Shown one piece after another: positions 35,378 through 45,109 of a stretch of 64,000 nucleotides of DNA (its first letter is position 1; the number at the start of each line of letters is the position of its first letter). The DNA comes from JANNSO01 sp964485395 (GTDB taxonomy: Bacteria; Spirochaetota; Spirochaetia; Treponematales; UBA12059). The DNA is taken from positions 1 through 64,000 of the forward strand of contig CAZAJF010000017.1 of assembly GCA_964485395.1 (NCBI GenBank), given 5' to 3'. The notes under the pieces are model-generated. The model was not told the origin of the DNA and did not search any database. It was given only the letters and a program-made list of their open reading frames with translations. The translations under genes were made by a program, and so were the position numbers.

Positions 35378-35716
35378 CTATTCTTCCATCTGCAGAAAGG
35401 CTTCTTCAATACTGTTCGTAATAGGAAAGTAACCCATGAGCTTCGTCAGCTCTATGACCTTCTTAACCGAACCATGAATATTGGTTATGATGAGTTTCAA
35501 GTTCATCTTCTTGATCGTCGAGCAAATATAAATAAGCGCTCCGATGCCGCTTGAATCGATATAGTCGACGTTCTCTAGGTTGATGATAAAACGCGCAACC
35601 TTCTTCTCCAGCATCTTCATTACGAGCTCTTTGAGCTTGTATGAGTTGTAGAGATCCATTTCGCCGTTAACGTCGATTATATAATTTTCGCCGTTTTTTC
35701 GGATCTTTAATTCCAT
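35378..35716 (-). CDS. STAS-domain anti-sigma factor antagonist
   Basis: A 112-residue SpoIIAA/RsbV-type protein. Pattern: YIIDVNGEMDLYNSYKLKE, then INLENVDYIDSSGIGALIY with the phosphorylatable Ser pair near residue 55, then LKLIITNIHGSVKKVIELT. ATG 35716 has AAGGAG ten nt upstream; the frame is open further to 35833 but without a good ribosome site. Partner of the RsbW-like protein downstream and likely substrate of the phosphatase encoded upstream. Confidence 0.9.
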   Translation of the reverse strand: MELKIRKNGENYIIDVNGEMDLYNSYKLKELVMKMLEKKVARFIINLENVDYIDSSGIGALIYICSTIKKMNLKLIITNIHGSVKKVIELTKLMGYFPITNSIEEAFLQMEE

Positions 35717-35867
35717 GCCAAGCGCTCCTTCCGCTAACCGAGCCCGCACATTCCGGATTCCGGGCCGCGCGAACTTCCTTAATGTTGCATTAACACAGCG
35801 TTTTTGATTAAACGCAAGGTATGCAGTAGGCAATCCCGAAAGGCGTGCAGCCTTTCAAAACCGCCGG

Positions 35868-37814
35868 TTAAAGTACCATCTTGAAAACAAGAACGGTCTG
35901 ATCGTCATGTTGCCGAACCGCGCCTACGAACGCGGAAACATCACTCTTAATTTTAGCCACAATATCTTTCGGCGCAAGGTCTTTATGCTTGGTAATTACG
36001 GAACACAGGGTTTTTCTTCCGTATTGCCGGCCTTGCTCGTTCATGGCCTCGACAATACCGTCCGTATACATGATCACTATATCACCATCGGCAAGTTTGA
36101 GTATTTTACGCGCATATTCCGTATTTTTCTCGACGCCGATGGGAACGCTCTCGATTTCTATGGTTTCAAGAGAATTGCTGGCGCGGCGATAAATGAGAAG
36201 CGGCTGATGGCCTGCGTTCGCGTACTCCACTTCGCCGGTACTCATATCGATTCCTATGACGCTCAAGGTACAATAATGATCAAGCTCGATTTTTCCGGTG
36301 ATCCCCCGGTTGATCCAATCCAGAACGGTGGCCATATCCCTGCTTGTGTTGGTAACCAAATGCAGGATGGATCGTATCATGACCATTACGAGCGCGGCGG
36401 CCACGCCTTTTCCCGCGACATCGCCGATGATCCCGATAATTCGGTCCTTCCTGGTTTGAATAACATCGTAATAATCGCCGGAAACCCCTACTGCGGGTGC
36501 CGAGAAAGCGCCCATTTGCAGCGTAGGAAATTGGGGAAGCTTTTTGGGAAGGATGGTTTTTTGAATTTCAGCCGCGGTATCCGCTGACTGTTTCAAGCCG
36601 CTTCGCTCGTTTGCCTCGAGGAACGAAAAGAAGTGGCTCAAGGCCAAGGTTCCAAAGTTACCGAGCAGTTTGCAGCGGTCGAAATCTTTTTCCGTAAACT
36701 GAGCGCCGACTCCGGTCTTTACGACGGCAAGCACGCCGATTATCTTGTCTTCCACCATGAGCGGAACCGCCATAAAGGAGGTAATCCGTAGAAAATCCTC
36801 ATCGCCGTTTTTGACGATGCGCGGATCGGCTTGTGCGGCGGCTATGAATACGTTCTTTCCTGTTTTGGCAATATCGCCGAAAATCGTTTCCCCGAGACTG
36901 AACTGCAAATGCTTCATGTAGGATTCGATTCGATTCTGCTTGCGGGGAAGGCTCTCGGGAAGCGCGAACGGAGGAGGAAAGGAACCGATATAGGATTTGA
37001 CCATGATCTGGTCGTCGAACTCGTCTACCAGGAAGAGGATACCGCCATCCGCTTCGGTTTCGGAAACGATGGTCTGGTTCATGCTGGACAAAATATCTTC
37101 GGTGGCGAAACTGCCCTTGAGAACGGTTCCGGTGTTCAGGAATAGATTATAGAGCGAATCGATAGACTCTTCATAATAAGTGGTAGCCGCGACCATCTGC
37201 TCGTCCTGCAAGCGAAGGGAACCCAGCGCAGCGGGCACAAACCACCAGTATGACAGCGGCACCAGCAAAGCGCCGAATATCGGTAAGGAACCGAGCAATA
37301 TTTTTGCCAAGGCATAAACCAGGAGCGTGGCAAGCGCGAATATCCAGATTTCGGAAATCAACAACTGGGCCTGGGTTTCTTTCTCTTTGCGTTTTAAGAC
37401 GAGAACAAGCGCGCCTATGATGATGTCCAGGAAAAAGATACACGAAAAAAACCAGCCGGGAAGTACGGTAAAAATTGAAAAAAGTGTCTTGAGGGTATAG
37501 AGGGCGGCGAAAACCACATTGACTGCGGCCAGAAGAATCAAGAGGGGTTTTGTCCTTGTATAAGGAAGAAGCAGCACGAAAAGGACGAAAACATAAAAAA
37601 ACACATCGCCGATAAAATGGATTTCCGGCAATCCGAACACGGCGACAAGGACGTCTCGCGCAAGCAACAGGAAAAGGGTCGCAAGAAACGAAGTGGCCTG
37701 CCCCTCCGTATCTTTGCGCCTCAAGTAAAAAAACAGAGAGATCAGTATGGCAAGCACAAAGACGTTTGCCAAAACGGGAGACTCAAGTATCTGAGTGATG
37801 GTTCGTATGCCCAT
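35868..37814 (-). CDS. SpoIIE/RsbU-type phosphatase with membrane and GAF domains
   Basis: Probably dephosphorylates the STAS antagonist and so releases the target of the switch. The 648-residue protein has about seven membrane helices (residues 10-215), a GAF domain (about 235-390, ADGGILFLVDEFDDQIMVKS) and a PP2C-type SpoIIE domain (about 425-645). The latter has GVSGDYYDV, IGDVAGKGVAAALVM, YANAGHQPLLIY and IVMYTDGIVEA with the metal Asp residues. ATG 37814 has AAGGGAAG eight nt upstream. A membrane input and a GAF sensor suggest it reads an envelope or small-molecule signal. Confidence 0.87.
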   Translation of the reverse strand: MGIRTITQILESPVLANVFVLAILISLFFYLRRKDTEGQATSFLATLFLLLARDVLVAVFGLPEIHFIGDVFFYVFVLFVLLLPYTRTKPLLILLAAVNVVFAALYTLKTLFSIFTVLPGWFFSCIFFLDIIIGALVLVLKRKEKETQAQLLISEIWIFALATLLVYALAKILLGSLPIFGALLVPLSYWWFVPAALGSLRLQDEQMVAATTYYEESIDSLYNLFLNTGTVLKGSFATEDILSSMNQTIVSETEADGGILFLVDEFDDQIMVKSYIGSFPPPFALPESLPRKQNRIESYMKHLQFSLGETIFGDIAKTGKNVFIAAAQADPRIVKNGDEDFLRITSFMAVPLMVEDKIIGVLAVVKTGVGAQFTEKDFDRCKLLGNFGTLALSHFFSFLEANERSGLKQSADTAAEIQKTILPKKLPQFPTLQMGAFSAPAVGVSGDYYDVIQTRKDRIIGIIGDVAGKGVAAALVMVMIRSILHLVTNTSRDMATVLDWINRGITGKIELDHYCTLSVIGIDMSTGEVEYANAGHQPLLIYRRASNSLETIEIESVPIGVEKNTEYARKILKLADGDIVIMYTDGIVEAMNEQGRQYGRKTLCSVITKHKDLAPKDIVAKIKSDVSAFVGAVRQHDDQTVLVFKMVL

Positions 37815-37923
37815 GAGCTTCCCTTGCACGTGTGATTGGATAAAATGACGATTCTGGCGGTAATTGTAGCACGGTACAAAAAATATCGTCAAGTAAAACC
37901 TTTGGAATAATGTCTGCTCCTGC

Positions 37924-37952
37924 TTCCAATATGCGTAAACCTGCTCTATAAT
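37924..37952 (+). promoter_or_regulatory. Promoter of the TPR protein gene
   Basis: TTCCAA (37924-37929), 17-bp spacer, perfect TATAAT (37947-37952). About 43 nt before the start at 37995. Confidence 0.5.
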
Positions 37953-37994
37953 TGTGCGACAAGCTTAAAACAAGCCCAGCAGCCGAGGACTATC

Positions 37995-40877
37995 ATGATT
38001 TTTTGCGCAGTCTACATAGACTATCTCTCCCAGTTGCAGCGCTGCGGAACCACCGGCATCGAGGAGTTGCTCGAGTCGATAAAAAGCACCGCAAACTCCC
38101 TCGGCGGTTCCATCAGACTTAAAGAGCATGTGCTAACCCTGACGTTTCCGGAAAACACTCTGTTTTCACTTTTTCAGTTCACCGATGCCTTGAACGGAAT
38201 TCATGGCGAGCTTGAGGCCGCAGAAAAAATTCTGCGCGGCTATTCCGTGATCGTAGAGGTTTGCGGCGAAAACGACGATTTTTTTTCGCTCTGCCAGTCG
38301 CTTCACCTGGCAAGCACCTCCAACAATACCATCGTGTTATCACAAGCCGCCCAAAACCTCCTGGGACAGTACTTGGAGCTACCCGCTACAGGCGACGCCT
38401 CAAACGACGCTTCGGACGTTGTAAAAGTCCGCCACGCCACCATTTTGGAAAATATCGATGCTTCGACGCTCCTCTTACGCCCCTCTCTGTGCCGCGCGCT
38501 CGGGAATTTTTTGGGGGACGAAAAAGCCGCGCAAACCAGGCTGATCCACGTACGGGCGGATTCCGGAATCCGCTCGGTACGGGCGCTCGAGGATGCGTTC
38601 GCCGAAACGCCGGATACTTCCCCGGCAATCGCCTCCACGCTGCTTTTGAATCTCTACAGCAGTGAATCCTCCCAAGGTTCGTTTCTTCCGTTCCTCATGC
38701 GCCTGCGTGAAGAACACGCAGCATTGGCCAAGGAAACGGCCAGTCAGGAAGAAACAGCCCTCTTGGAAAAGTGCGAACCTGCGTTCCTCTACGCGAAGCG
38801 CGCGGTATTCTGCGAAAAATTGCCGCACTGGCTTTCGCGTTCCTGCGGCATCTATATCAACTTGATTCTGGATCTGGTATCGCGAAACAGTTTCCACAAG
38901 GGAAAAATCCCCTGGATACTCTGTGACGAGCCCGAGCATTTCTCAGTTGAGGCGCTCGACTTGATCAGCGGCCGAATCACGCAAGGGAATAGCAAGGCCA
39001 AGGACGGCGAACTCGAGATCGAACACTACCTGACGGTAAGCAACGGGCAGGCCTCCTCGGTTTTACGCTGTAAAAACACCATAATCCTGGACGCCGGATC
39101 CAATCAAAAGGAAAACCGTGACCAGAATTTCTCGAAAGCCGCCGGAAAAGCAGAAGGCCGGACGCTACGCTTCATGCAAGAGTATTTTAGAACTTTGGCC
39201 GGATCCGAGCCGCCACGGCCGGAGACCATAAAAAACCTGCTTAACATCCTTCCGATGGAAGCTTCCATCTACCTTTATGGACTCTTCCTCGTGCAAAACG
39301 TCCTGGACAAACAAAGCTTCCTCCTCTTTATGTCCGGGCTCGGCCTGTTCGAAAGCGGCGCCCTGGTTTTGGAAAACATGCTTATTCGAAGCGGTTTCAT
39401 CGATCCGTTGGAAACCACGCTGCCCCTCAAGAATATTTCGCTCTCCGTTTTCCAGGATATTCTCCCCGCGACAACCCTCAAGGACATCAAGGATCGATTC
39501 AACCAATTTCTCGTGCTCCGCTACCATGGCGGGGCGATAGAACCGAGCCTGGATTTCCTGGCCAGAATCGGGGAGCGGCCCTCAGAAGAAACGCTCAGTT
39601 TTGCCTGTATCATGTCCACGGCCCAGAGGCCGGATAAAATTGAAACGGAAAGCGTCGAGTTTCTTTCCGCCTCGTCCCAGTGTCTGCTTTCTTATTATTC
39701 CGGCATGTGCGCGCGAGACCAAAAAAAGGCGGCCAAGGCGCTCGTCTCAAGTTCCGAACGCATCGTCGGCCCCCGCGCCCAGGCGATTCGGGCATTGATG
39801 CACAGCGAGTTCGCATATGCCGAAGGATCCATGGAACGGGCGGCGAAAAGCGCCAAGGAAGCGCTCCTGGCGATAGGAAGGGGCGCCCCCCCAAAATTGG
39901 AAGCCAGGACGCAGCGTATGATGGGCCTCGTTTCGCTGGCTGGGGAACGTTTTTCGGAGGCGATCGATTACTTCGGAAACGCACAGGAAATCGCGGAGTC
40001 GTCCCGCGACGAATATGAACGCTCATGCGCCGCTTACGCGAAAGCCATTGCGGAGTATATGACAGGCAGCCTGGTGAGGTCGAATAAATCCCTGGAAATC
40101 GTGGTTCGATCCGCGTACAGGCAATGCAGGCCGGACTTGGTCGCGGCGGCCGCGTTTCTGCAGGGACGGATAGCCATAGAATTGGGATCCTACGACCAAG
40201 CCGCCCGCATTTTCTCGGCGTTGAGCGTCCTGGCGCAAGAATACGGGCTGCAGGACGCAAACGAACGCGCTGAAATCTGGCGGGGCCGGGCCTTGGCCTA
40301 TGCGGGAGAATACCTGGAAAGTGAAAAAATCTTCAGTACGTATCCCGATGACGCGGAAGCGTCGATTTTCCGGGCTGAACTGGAAATTCTTCGCGGAACC
40401 CCGGAAAATGCGCTGGCTTTCGTACAGGAATCCCTGCCTATCAGCCCACGGCATTTTTTACCGCCGGACAGCATAAACTGGAGCAGCTCTTTTTCCGAGG
40501 TGGAAGGCAAGTGCATAGCATTCGACCAGGCGGATGCGGCATTGGCGGATTTCCAGACGGCGCTCCGGCTATTCGCCAGCGGCCAAAAAATGGACGGCGA
40601 TCCTGCGCCAGCCGCCAATCTCCATGCCCTGACGAGAAATCCGCGCGTGGCGAAATCGAACCCCGCTCTCGCGATGTATTCATTTTTCTGCTTTCTGATG
40701 GAAGAACACCTGTCTGAACCGCCTATAGACAGGCAAACCGTGCTATCGCGCGCTTTCAAGGCGCTGCAGCAACGCGCGGGCAAAATCGAAGATCGGGCGC
40801 AAAGGGCTTTATTCATGGAAAAAAACATTTGGAACCGCAGGTTAATCGAAGTGGCAAGGACCCACAAATTCATATGA
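37995..40877 (+). CDS. Large TPR-repeat protein of unknown function
   Basis: I do not recognise this 960-residue protein. The N-terminal 110 residues (FCAVYIDYLSQL, LGGSIRLKEHVLTLTFP, ILRGYSVIVEVCG) recall the layout of a worn nucleotide-cyclase domain as in cyclase-ATPase-TPR regulators. The middle (about 190-530) is where such proteins have a P-loop ATPase, but there is no Walker A motif. The C-terminal 400 residues are helical repeats of TPR type (AEGSMERAAKSAKEALLAIG, LVSLAGERFSEAIDYFGNAQEIA, IAIELGSYDQAARIFSALSVLA). No signal peptide or membrane helix, so cytoplasmic. Overlaps the methyltransferase gene by 4 nt. The reading as a degenerate MalT/cyclase-type scaffold is inference. Confidence 0.65.
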   Translation: MIFCAVYIDYLSQLQRCGTTGIEELLESIKSTANSLGGSIRLKEHVLTLTFPENTLFSLFQFTDALNGIHGELEAAEKILRGYSVIVEVCGENDDFFSLCQSLHLASTSNNTIVLSQAAQNLLGQYLELPATGDASNDASDVVKVRHATILENIDASTLLLRPSLCRALGNFLGDEKAAQTRLIHVRADSGIRSVRALEDAFAETPDTSPAIASTLLLNLYSSESSQGSFLPFLMRLREEHAALAKETASQEETALLEKCEPAFLYAKRAVFCEKLPHWLSRSCGIYINLILDLVSRNSFHKGKIPWILCDEPEHFSVEALDLISGRITQGNSKAKDGELEIEHYLTVSNGQASSVLRCKNTIILDAGSNQKENRDQNFSKAAGKAEGRTLRFMQEYFRTLAGSEPPRPETIKNLLNILPMEASIYLYGLFLVQNVLDKQSFLLFMSGLGLFESGALVLENMLIRSGFIDPLETTLPLKNISLSVFQDILPATTLKDIKDRFNQFLVLRYHGGAIEPSLDFLARIGERPSEETLSFACIMSTAQRPDKIETESVEFLSASSQCLLSYYSGMCARDQKKAAKALVSSSERIVGPRAQAIRALMHSEFAYAEGSMERAAKSAKEALLAIGRGAPPKLEARTQRMMGLVSLAGERFSEAIDYFGNAQEIAESSRDEYERSCAAYAKAIAEYMTGSLVRSNKSLEIVVRSAYRQCRPDLVAAAAFLQGRIAIELGSYDQAARIFSALSVLAQEYGLQDANERAEIWRGRALAYAGEYLESEKIFSTYPDDAEASIFRAELEILRGTPENALAFVQESLPISPRHFLPPDSINWSSSFSEVEGKCIAFDQADAALADFQTALRLFASGQKMDGDPAPAANLHALTRNPRVAKSNPALAMYSFFCFLMEEHLSEPPIDRQTVLSRAFKALQQRAGKIEDRAQRALFMEKNIWNRRLIEVARTHKFI

Positions 40878-41794
40878 GCGACCCGCACTTCCTGGATGCC
40901 GCCTGCTATCACGCGGCCCCCGGTTTCATGGACCATCTTGAGGCGGAACTGCCGCCCGCCTACAGGACGGACGGCGAACTCCTTACCGTCATGGGTCCGG
41001 TTAGAAGCCCGTACTGGGTCTGCAATATCTGGAAGAAGCCTTTTATCGTCGAATTCGGTTCCATAAAGGATGCCGCAAAAACGCTTTCGGGCATGCAGCG
41101 GAACTGGGCTCCCTATACCCATAGGCTCGCCCGCAGGACCGCGCTAATATCCCAGTCGCTTCCGCACATACCGCTCAAGCCCAAGGTCTTTCCGTTCGGC
41201 GTTCCCGACGCCCCCATGGGAGCCTTCATGCTGCTGGACGAACACACGTTGATGGCAAGCGTGGAATGCTCGAGCCCTTGGCCGAATGGCGAATTTTCAT
41301 TTACCGAGGATAAGGAAGGACCGCCGAGCCGCGCGTACCGCAAACTATGGGAAGCCCTCGTGATGGCGGGCGCAATGCCCAAGCCCGGAGAGCGCTGCAT
41401 AGACGCCGGCGCCTGCCCGGGTGGCTGGACATGGGTACTGGCAAACCTTGGAGCGAAGGTTACGGCGATAGACCGCGCTCCGCTGGACGAGAAAATCGCG
41501 GCGATGCCGGGGGTCGAGTATATAAAACATAACGCCTTTACGCTGAAACCCGAGGATCTCGGAAAAACCGACTGGCTCTGCTCGGACGTAATCTGCTATC
41601 CGGAGGCGCTTTTCGACTGGATACAGCTCTGGCTGGACTCGGGACTGGCGAAAAATTTCATCTGCACGATTAAGATGCAGGGCAAGGACTGGGACAAGAC
41701 CACTACGGAGCGTTTCGCCGCGATTCCCGGCTCGCGGGTGCTTCATCTGTGGCACAACAAGCACGAGCTGACCTGGATCCTCGTGCGAGAATGA
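40874..41794 (+). CDS. RlmM-like 23S rRNA 2'-O-methyltransferase
   Basis: SAM-dependent ribose methyltransferase of 306 residues. An N-terminal THUMP-like part is followed by a Rossmann methyltransferase of the FtsJ/RrmJ type: DAGACPGGWTWVLANLG near residue 177 binds SAM; the K-D-K-E catalytic set is represented by the AYRKLWEAL region, CSDVICYP near 235 and IKMQGKDWD near 265. RlmM methylates C2498 of 23S rRNA in E. coli; the exact target here is inferred. ATG 40874 overlaps the previous stop (ATGA). Confidence 0.78.
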   Translation: MSDPHFLDAACYHAAPGFMDHLEAELPPAYRTDGELLTVMGPVRSPYWVCNIWKKPFIVEFGSIKDAAKTLSGMQRNWAPYTHRLARRTALISQSLPHIPLKPKVFPFGVPDAPMGAFMLLDEHTLMASVECSSPWPNGEFSFTEDKEGPPSRAYRKLWEALVMAGAMPKPGERCIDAGACPGGWTWVLANLGAKVTAIDRAPLDEKIAAMPGVEYIKHNAFTLKPEDLGKTDWLCSDVICYPEALFDWIQLWLDSGLAKNFICTIKMQGKDWDKTTTERFAAIPGSRVLHLWHNKHELTWILVRE

Positions 41795-41877
41795 AGGCCT
41801 GGCGGCATTCATTCTCGCACGTCATCCGCCTGTGCCGGATGCATTATTTGACTACGTCATCCGCCTGCGGCGGATGC
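41783..41877. repeat. Nested inverted repeats after the methyltransferase gene
   Basis: GTGCGAGAATG (41783-41793), at the very end of the gene, is perfectly complementary to CATTCTCGCAC (41810-41820). Right after it come two direct copies (41820-41842 and 41855-41877) of a 23-bp unit that is itself a hairpin, CATCCGCC-loop-GGCGGATG in the second copy. Without a T-run they are poor intrinsic terminators; they may act as transcript-end stabilisers between convergent genes. Confidence 0.6.
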
Positions 41878-41882
41878 TGGGC

Positions 41883-43406
41883 CTATTTCAATTTATTCTG
41901 GAACACGAGTAGCTGCATGGACCCTCCGATACCGTTTAAAACGATATCGTTGTCTCCGTCGCCGTCGATGTCCCCGATAAAAAGACGCGCGTCGATGACC
42001 GCATCGGACTCCGCCATGCCTTGGATGTTATTGGTGCCGATGCCGTTCTTCATTTTATCCAGATCCACGATACTGAACTTACCCGCGTTATTCTGATAGA
42101 CGAACAGCGACTTGTCGTTGGTATTTCCTCCGAGTACGAAATCCATATCCCCGTCGCCGTCAAGATCGCCGAAGGCAAGGTCGCCATTGAAAGCCGGCCA
42201 GATGCAATCGGCGGAATTGGGAACCTTGTCGTATACCTGCTTGTTTTCGACGATGAAAGATCCATCGCCGCTCCCAAGGTAGAACCTGACGAAGCGTCCG
42301 CCTGCGGGGTCTTTCGGGTGTCCCGTAGAGCCGAGCACCGCGACGTCCGGCTTGCCGTCGCCGTTGGCGTCCAGCACCCGCAGTGAACAGTCGATGAGCG
42401 GCTGGATGCCGTGATTGGCAAAGGGCGTAAAGGTACCATCGCCGTTACCAAGACAGACTTCCGCGAAGGGAAGACCGTTTCGCTGCGTCTCGGGAATTCC
42501 CTGATTTGCCTTGGACCCGATGTTGGCCTGCCCCAGCATTATAATGTCGATCTTGCCGTCACCGTTGAAATCGGCCGCCGCGGAAGCGCCGCGCTGCAGC
42601 TTCGGCAAGCCGGAAGGGCTGCGCTCCGGCTCGGTTTCCGGGTTTGCGGGCATTCCGGCTTTCGGCCATCCCGGCTTGGACAGATATTCGAATTTGGCCG
42701 CGCCTTTGTTGATGAACACGCCTGACGTTTCCCAGTCGCGCTGTATCATTTGCCCGGCGGCGTCGGTACCCGATTCCATGCCTTTAGTTCCGGCGAAAAC
42801 GATATCCACATCCTTGTCGCCGTCCACGTCCGTCAGCTCAAGGATACCCTTGGACCATCCCAGGCCATTATAGAGGCCTTTTACGGCGGCGTCGGTTTTA
42901 TTGTCGCCTTGTGAGCTTGCTCCCCATGCTCCCGGAACATCGGCGAAATCTTCGAGGGGGAGATCCTTGCCGAGCTCCGCCATCAGGCTGAATTTCCCCT
43001 TGTCGTTTTTATAGACGTTAAAAAGCGCGGTATCGGCCGCCACGCCCGTGCGTCCGTACATCACGACGTCCAGGGCGCCGTCTCCGTCCATATCCCCGAG
43101 CCGCAGGCACGCGCCGCGATCCATCGCAGGCAGACCGTGTTCGGCAGGTTTCAGCGCCGCCGAGAAAGTACCGGCCTTCGTCTGCATATAGATGAACGTG
43201 GCCATCGCGGTGCCTGAAAGACCTGACACGACAATATCGGCTAGGCCGTTGCCGTCCAGGTCGCCTACGGCGAGCGAACCGCCCGCGACACCGTTATGCG
43301 CCGGATACGGCGTATTGATGGCGCGATTGAACTGAAATCCAGCCTGCGCATTCAGGTTCGCGGCCAAGCACAAGGCCAAAAGCGCCATAATCGATTTTGC
43401 TTGCAT
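41883..43406 (-). CDS. Secreted FG-GAP/VCBS beta-propeller protein
   Basis: A 507-residue exported protein. Signal peptide at residues 1-21 (SIMALLALCLAANLNAQA), then seven calcium-type repeats with the pattern D-x-D/N-G-D/N-G-x2-D-I/V: DLDGNGLADI, DMDGDGALDV, DVDGDKDVDI, DFNGDGKIDI, DANGDGKPDV, DLDGDGDMDF, DIDGDGDNDI. Seven blades fit a complete propeller like integrin alpha. ATG 43406 has AAGGAG nine nt upstream. It may bind surfaces or carbohydrates; nothing shows the ligand. Confidence 0.87.
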   Translation of the reverse strand: MQAKSIMALLALCLAANLNAQAGFQFNRAINTPYPAHNGVAGGSLAVGDLDGNGLADIVVSGLSGTAMATFIYMQTKAGTFSAALKPAEHGLPAMDRGACLRLGDMDGDGALDVVMYGRTGVAADTALFNVYKNDKGKFSLMAELGKDLPLEDFADVPGAWGASSQGDNKTDAAVKGLYNGLGWSKGILELTDVDGDKDVDIVFAGTKGMESGTDAAGQMIQRDWETSGVFINKGAAKFEYLSKPGWPKAGMPANPETEPERSPSGLPKLQRGASAAADFNGDGKIDIIMLGQANIGSKANQGIPETQRNGLPFAEVCLGNGDGTFTPFANHGIQPLIDCSLRVLDANGDGKPDVAVLGSTGHPKDPAGGRFVRFYLGSGDGSFIVENKQVYDKVPNSADCIWPAFNGDLAFGDLDGDGDMDFVLGGNTNDKSLFVYQNNAGKFSIVDLDKMKNGIGTNNIQGMAESDAVIDARLFIGDIDGDGDNDIVLNGIGGSMQLLVFQNKLK

Positions 43407-43482
43407 ACGTGTCTCCTTGGAATGGATTGCAGGTATCAAGTATATTCGCGCTGCGTTCGATGTCAAATGCGGGAAAAATCCA

Positions 43483-45075
43483 TTAGAGCGCGATTTCGCG
43501 TACTCGCTCCGCAGGAAATATATCCTTTACGGCTTGGTCATGCGTCACCACGACGAGTATTTTTCCTGCCGTGTTCGCGAGCACTCCGGCGACGAGTTTC
43601 CGAATCGTCGCATTATCGATGTTCGCGAAGGTCTCGTCGAGAATCACGAAGTCCTTTTTATGCAGGCACAAAAGGAGACGCGCCAAGGCGATTCGCTTGC
43701 GCTCACCGCCGGACACTTTGTCTATTTCGCTCGTGCCAATTTCATGCTCGAGATCGCGGACATGGGTCGCGTCCGCGGCGGCCTGAATCTGCCTCTCGGT
43801 AAAATCGCTGCCGAACATGGTGATGTTATCGCGTACGGTGGCATTGAGGAGGTACATGTTTTGGCGAACGATGCCCACCCGCTGTTGAACCGACTCGCGG
43901 CGAATAGCAGACAGATCCACGCCGTTGTAGCGAACGCGGCCTTCGTAGGCTATCTCGCCGAGCATCGCGTTGACGAGGGTGCTCTTGCCCACCCCGCTTT
44001 TTCCCGAGATGAAATAGATATAGCCCTTCTCGAGCGTCGCGGAGAGCGACTCGATTACCGTCTTGCCGTCGTATTTTACCGTCAGGTCGTGTACTTCTAC
44101 CGCATCGATGCTGCCGCAGTCCACGGCATCGGCCCCGAGGGCACTCCTGGCTATTTCAAAAAAATCGTCGACCGGCTTGATGAGGGCGGCGATATCCTTT
44201 CCGTTGCTGCGCAGGTTCAGGATTGAGGAAAAAATGGATGCGTAGTTATTCGTGTACATGTACATCGCCAGCAAGGTACCCGTCGATACGTCCGGCTTGA
44301 AAAGCGCTTTATAGAGGATCAGTATGGCAATGCTGACGAAACTGCCAATATAGGAAAAATATCGCGGAAACGAGCTGGAAATCGCCATGTCCACATTTCG
44401 CCGGATATATGTTTGGTTAAGGTCGTCGAATTTTCCAAGGAATGAATTCTTCTCGGCATAGTATTTAACGTCGAAATTTCCGTAAATGGCATCTTTTGTA
44501 AACGACAGGACCTTTGAGTAGGCCGCCCGTTCCGCCATGCGTTTTGCCTGGATACCGTCGATTTTCCTATGGGTCGCAAAGTAGAAGATCGCATACCACG
44601 TGACGGTCATGAGCCCCAGGAGCCAATCAAGCGCCAAGACGAAAAAAGCGAGCGTGACTACCTGTATGACGACGCTGATGAGGGAAAAATAACGGCTGAG
44701 GACTTTTCCCTTGAGCGCCTCCATGTCGCTCGTGGCCATTCGCGCGAGCTGATTGGGATTCATGGAGGAGAATATTTTTTTATCGCTCGCTATCGCGATG
44801 CCTATGAGGTCGCGGAGCATCGTAAAGCCGAGTTTACCCGAAAATTTAAAGTAGTATTTGTCCGCCAGCATGTCGGAACAATACCGAATGAAGCCGGTAA
44901 GCACCAAGCCCGCCGCGACGGCCGCGAGCAACGGCAGCGGAATGCCCGTTACGCCGTCCGACAGGCGCTTGATGGCATACGGAATTCCCTGGGCGATCGT
45001 GTTGGCGAGCAGCATGAAAAACGTGACGGCAAGCAGGCTCTTTTTATCGCTGAACAGCGTTTTCGTCGTGTACAT
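43483..45075 (-). CDS. ABC exporter-type half transporter
   Basis: ATP-driven membrane transporter of 530 residues: an N-terminal membrane domain with about six helices (1-310) and a C-terminal ATPase (about 330-530). Walker A GKSGVGKST near residue 361, Q loop RVGIVRQNMYLL, signature VSGGERKRIALAR near 445, Walker B DFVILDETFANID near 470 and the switch His in VVVTHD. The domain order is that of exporters acting as dimers. There is no partner gene, so a homodimer is likely. Substrate unknown; peptides, lipids and drugs are all possible. Confidence 0.87.
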   Translation of the reverse strand: MYTTKTLFSDKKSLLAVTFFMLLANTIAQGIPYAIKRLSDGVTGIPLPLLAAVAAGLVLTGFIRYCSDMLADKYYFKFSGKLGFTMLRDLIGIAIASDKKIFSSMNPNQLARMATSDMEALKGKVLSRYFSLISVVIQVVTLAFFVLALDWLLGLMTVTWYAIFYFATHRKIDGIQAKRMAERAAYSKVLSFTKDAIYGNFDVKYYAEKNSFLGKFDDLNQTYIRRNVDMAISSSFPRYFSYIGSFVSIAILILYKALFKPDVSTGTLLAMYMYTNNYASIFSSILNLRSNGKDIAALIKPVDDFFEIARSALGADAVDCGSIDAVEVHDLTVKYDGKTVIESLSATLEKGYIYFISGKSGVGKSTLVNAMLGEIAYEGRVRYNGVDLSAIRRESVQQRVGIVRQNMYLLNATVRDNITMFGSDFTERQIQAAADATHVRDLEHEIGTSEIDKVSGGERKRIALARLLLCLHKKDFVILDETFANIDNATIRKLVAGVLANTAGKILVVVTHDQAVKDIFPAERVREIAL

Positions 45076-45109
45076 TTTTTACTCCGGGCAGCATGGTAGA
45101 GGGCTCGAT

